Shown here: one piece after another, positions 5,946 through 6,025 of the stretch | Layout: the number at the start of each line of letters is the position of its first letter | How positions within the stretch are numbered: the stretch's first letter is position 1 | DNA from: Desulfobacteraceae bacterium | GTDB taxonomy: Bacteria > Desulfobacterota > Desulfobacteria > Desulfobacterales > UBA11574 | Assembly: GCA_013203195.1 (NCBI GenBank) | Contig: JABMQM010000159.1 | Location: forward strand, 1 to 6,025 | Reading direction: 5' to 3' | Length of the DNA: 6,025 nt | Made by a program: the position numbers and the translations under genes | Notes under the pieces: model-generated | The model's database searches: none | The model's input: the letters and a program-made list of their open reading frames with translations, nothing else | What the model was told of the DNA's origin: nothing

Positions 5946-6021
5946 GCCGAGGTAGCTCAGTCGGTAGAGCAGGGGACTGAAAATACCCGTGTCGGCAGTT
6001 CGATTCTGTCCCTCGGCACCA
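5946..6021 (+). tRNA. tRNA-Phe (GAA), with a mismatch in the anticodon stem
   Basis: All arms can be folded by hand in a 76-nt gene with an encoded CCA. The acceptor stem GCCGAGG (5946-5952) pairs fully with CCTCGGC (6011-6017). The D stem is GCTC/GAGC. The anticodon loop CTGAAAA (5977-5983) carries GAA at 5979-5981. The T stem is GGCAG/CTGTC with loop TTCGATT (5999-6005), and discriminator A6018 precedes CCA (6019-6021). The anticodon stem GGGGA (5972-5976) against TACCC (5984-5988) has one G·A mismatch (G5975 with A5985, tRNA positions 30 and 40), where a C would normally pair. The other identity elements look normal, so it is either a functional variant, a degenerate extra copy or a sequence error. 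Confidence 0.92.
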
Positions 6022-6025
6022 ATAG

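Overview
The window looks like chromosomal DNA of a Gram-negative bacterium. The best guess is a Desulfobacterota (Desulfobacterales-like) anaerobe. Supporting this are two exported CxxCH (c-type haem) proteins with lipoprotein-like signal peptides, a flavin reductase of a type common in anaerobes, moderate GC, and intergenic degenerate repeats of a kind I associate with that group. The taxonomic call is an inference, because no phylogenetic marker other than a tRNA is present.

Layout from left to right. Positions 1-458 hold no gene but contain a nested inverted-repeat element (84-290). A plus-strand flavin reductase-family gene follows (459-956). It converges on a minus-strand block, read from right to left: a ribbon-helix-helix antitoxin (5690-5457), a MazF/PemK-type toxin (5460-5149), a haem-motif beta-propeller exported protein (5136-3529), and cti, the periplasmic fatty acid cis/trans isomerase (3442-1010). 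The right edge carries an outward-facing tRNA-Phe gene (5946-6021) whose anticodon stem has a mismatch. The 255-bp gap between the antitoxin and the tRNA holds promoters for both directions.

How the genes may work together. Cti converts cis- to trans-unsaturated acyl chains of membrane phospholipids in place, a rapid way to stiffen the membrane under solvent or heat stress. The gene just upstream encodes a second exported protein with one CxxCH motif and a TolB/PD40-like propeller. It is a reasonable candidate for a Cti partner (redox, sensing or docking), but this rests only on gene order and shared location. The toxin-antitoxin pair ends 12 bp before this protein's start codon, so read-through from the autoregulated toxin-antitoxin promoter could feed the membrane genes. 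The most notable points are the cti plus haem-propeller pair, the toxin-antitoxin operon fused to its 5' side, the disrupted tRNA-Phe anticodon stem, and the structured repeat at 84-290.
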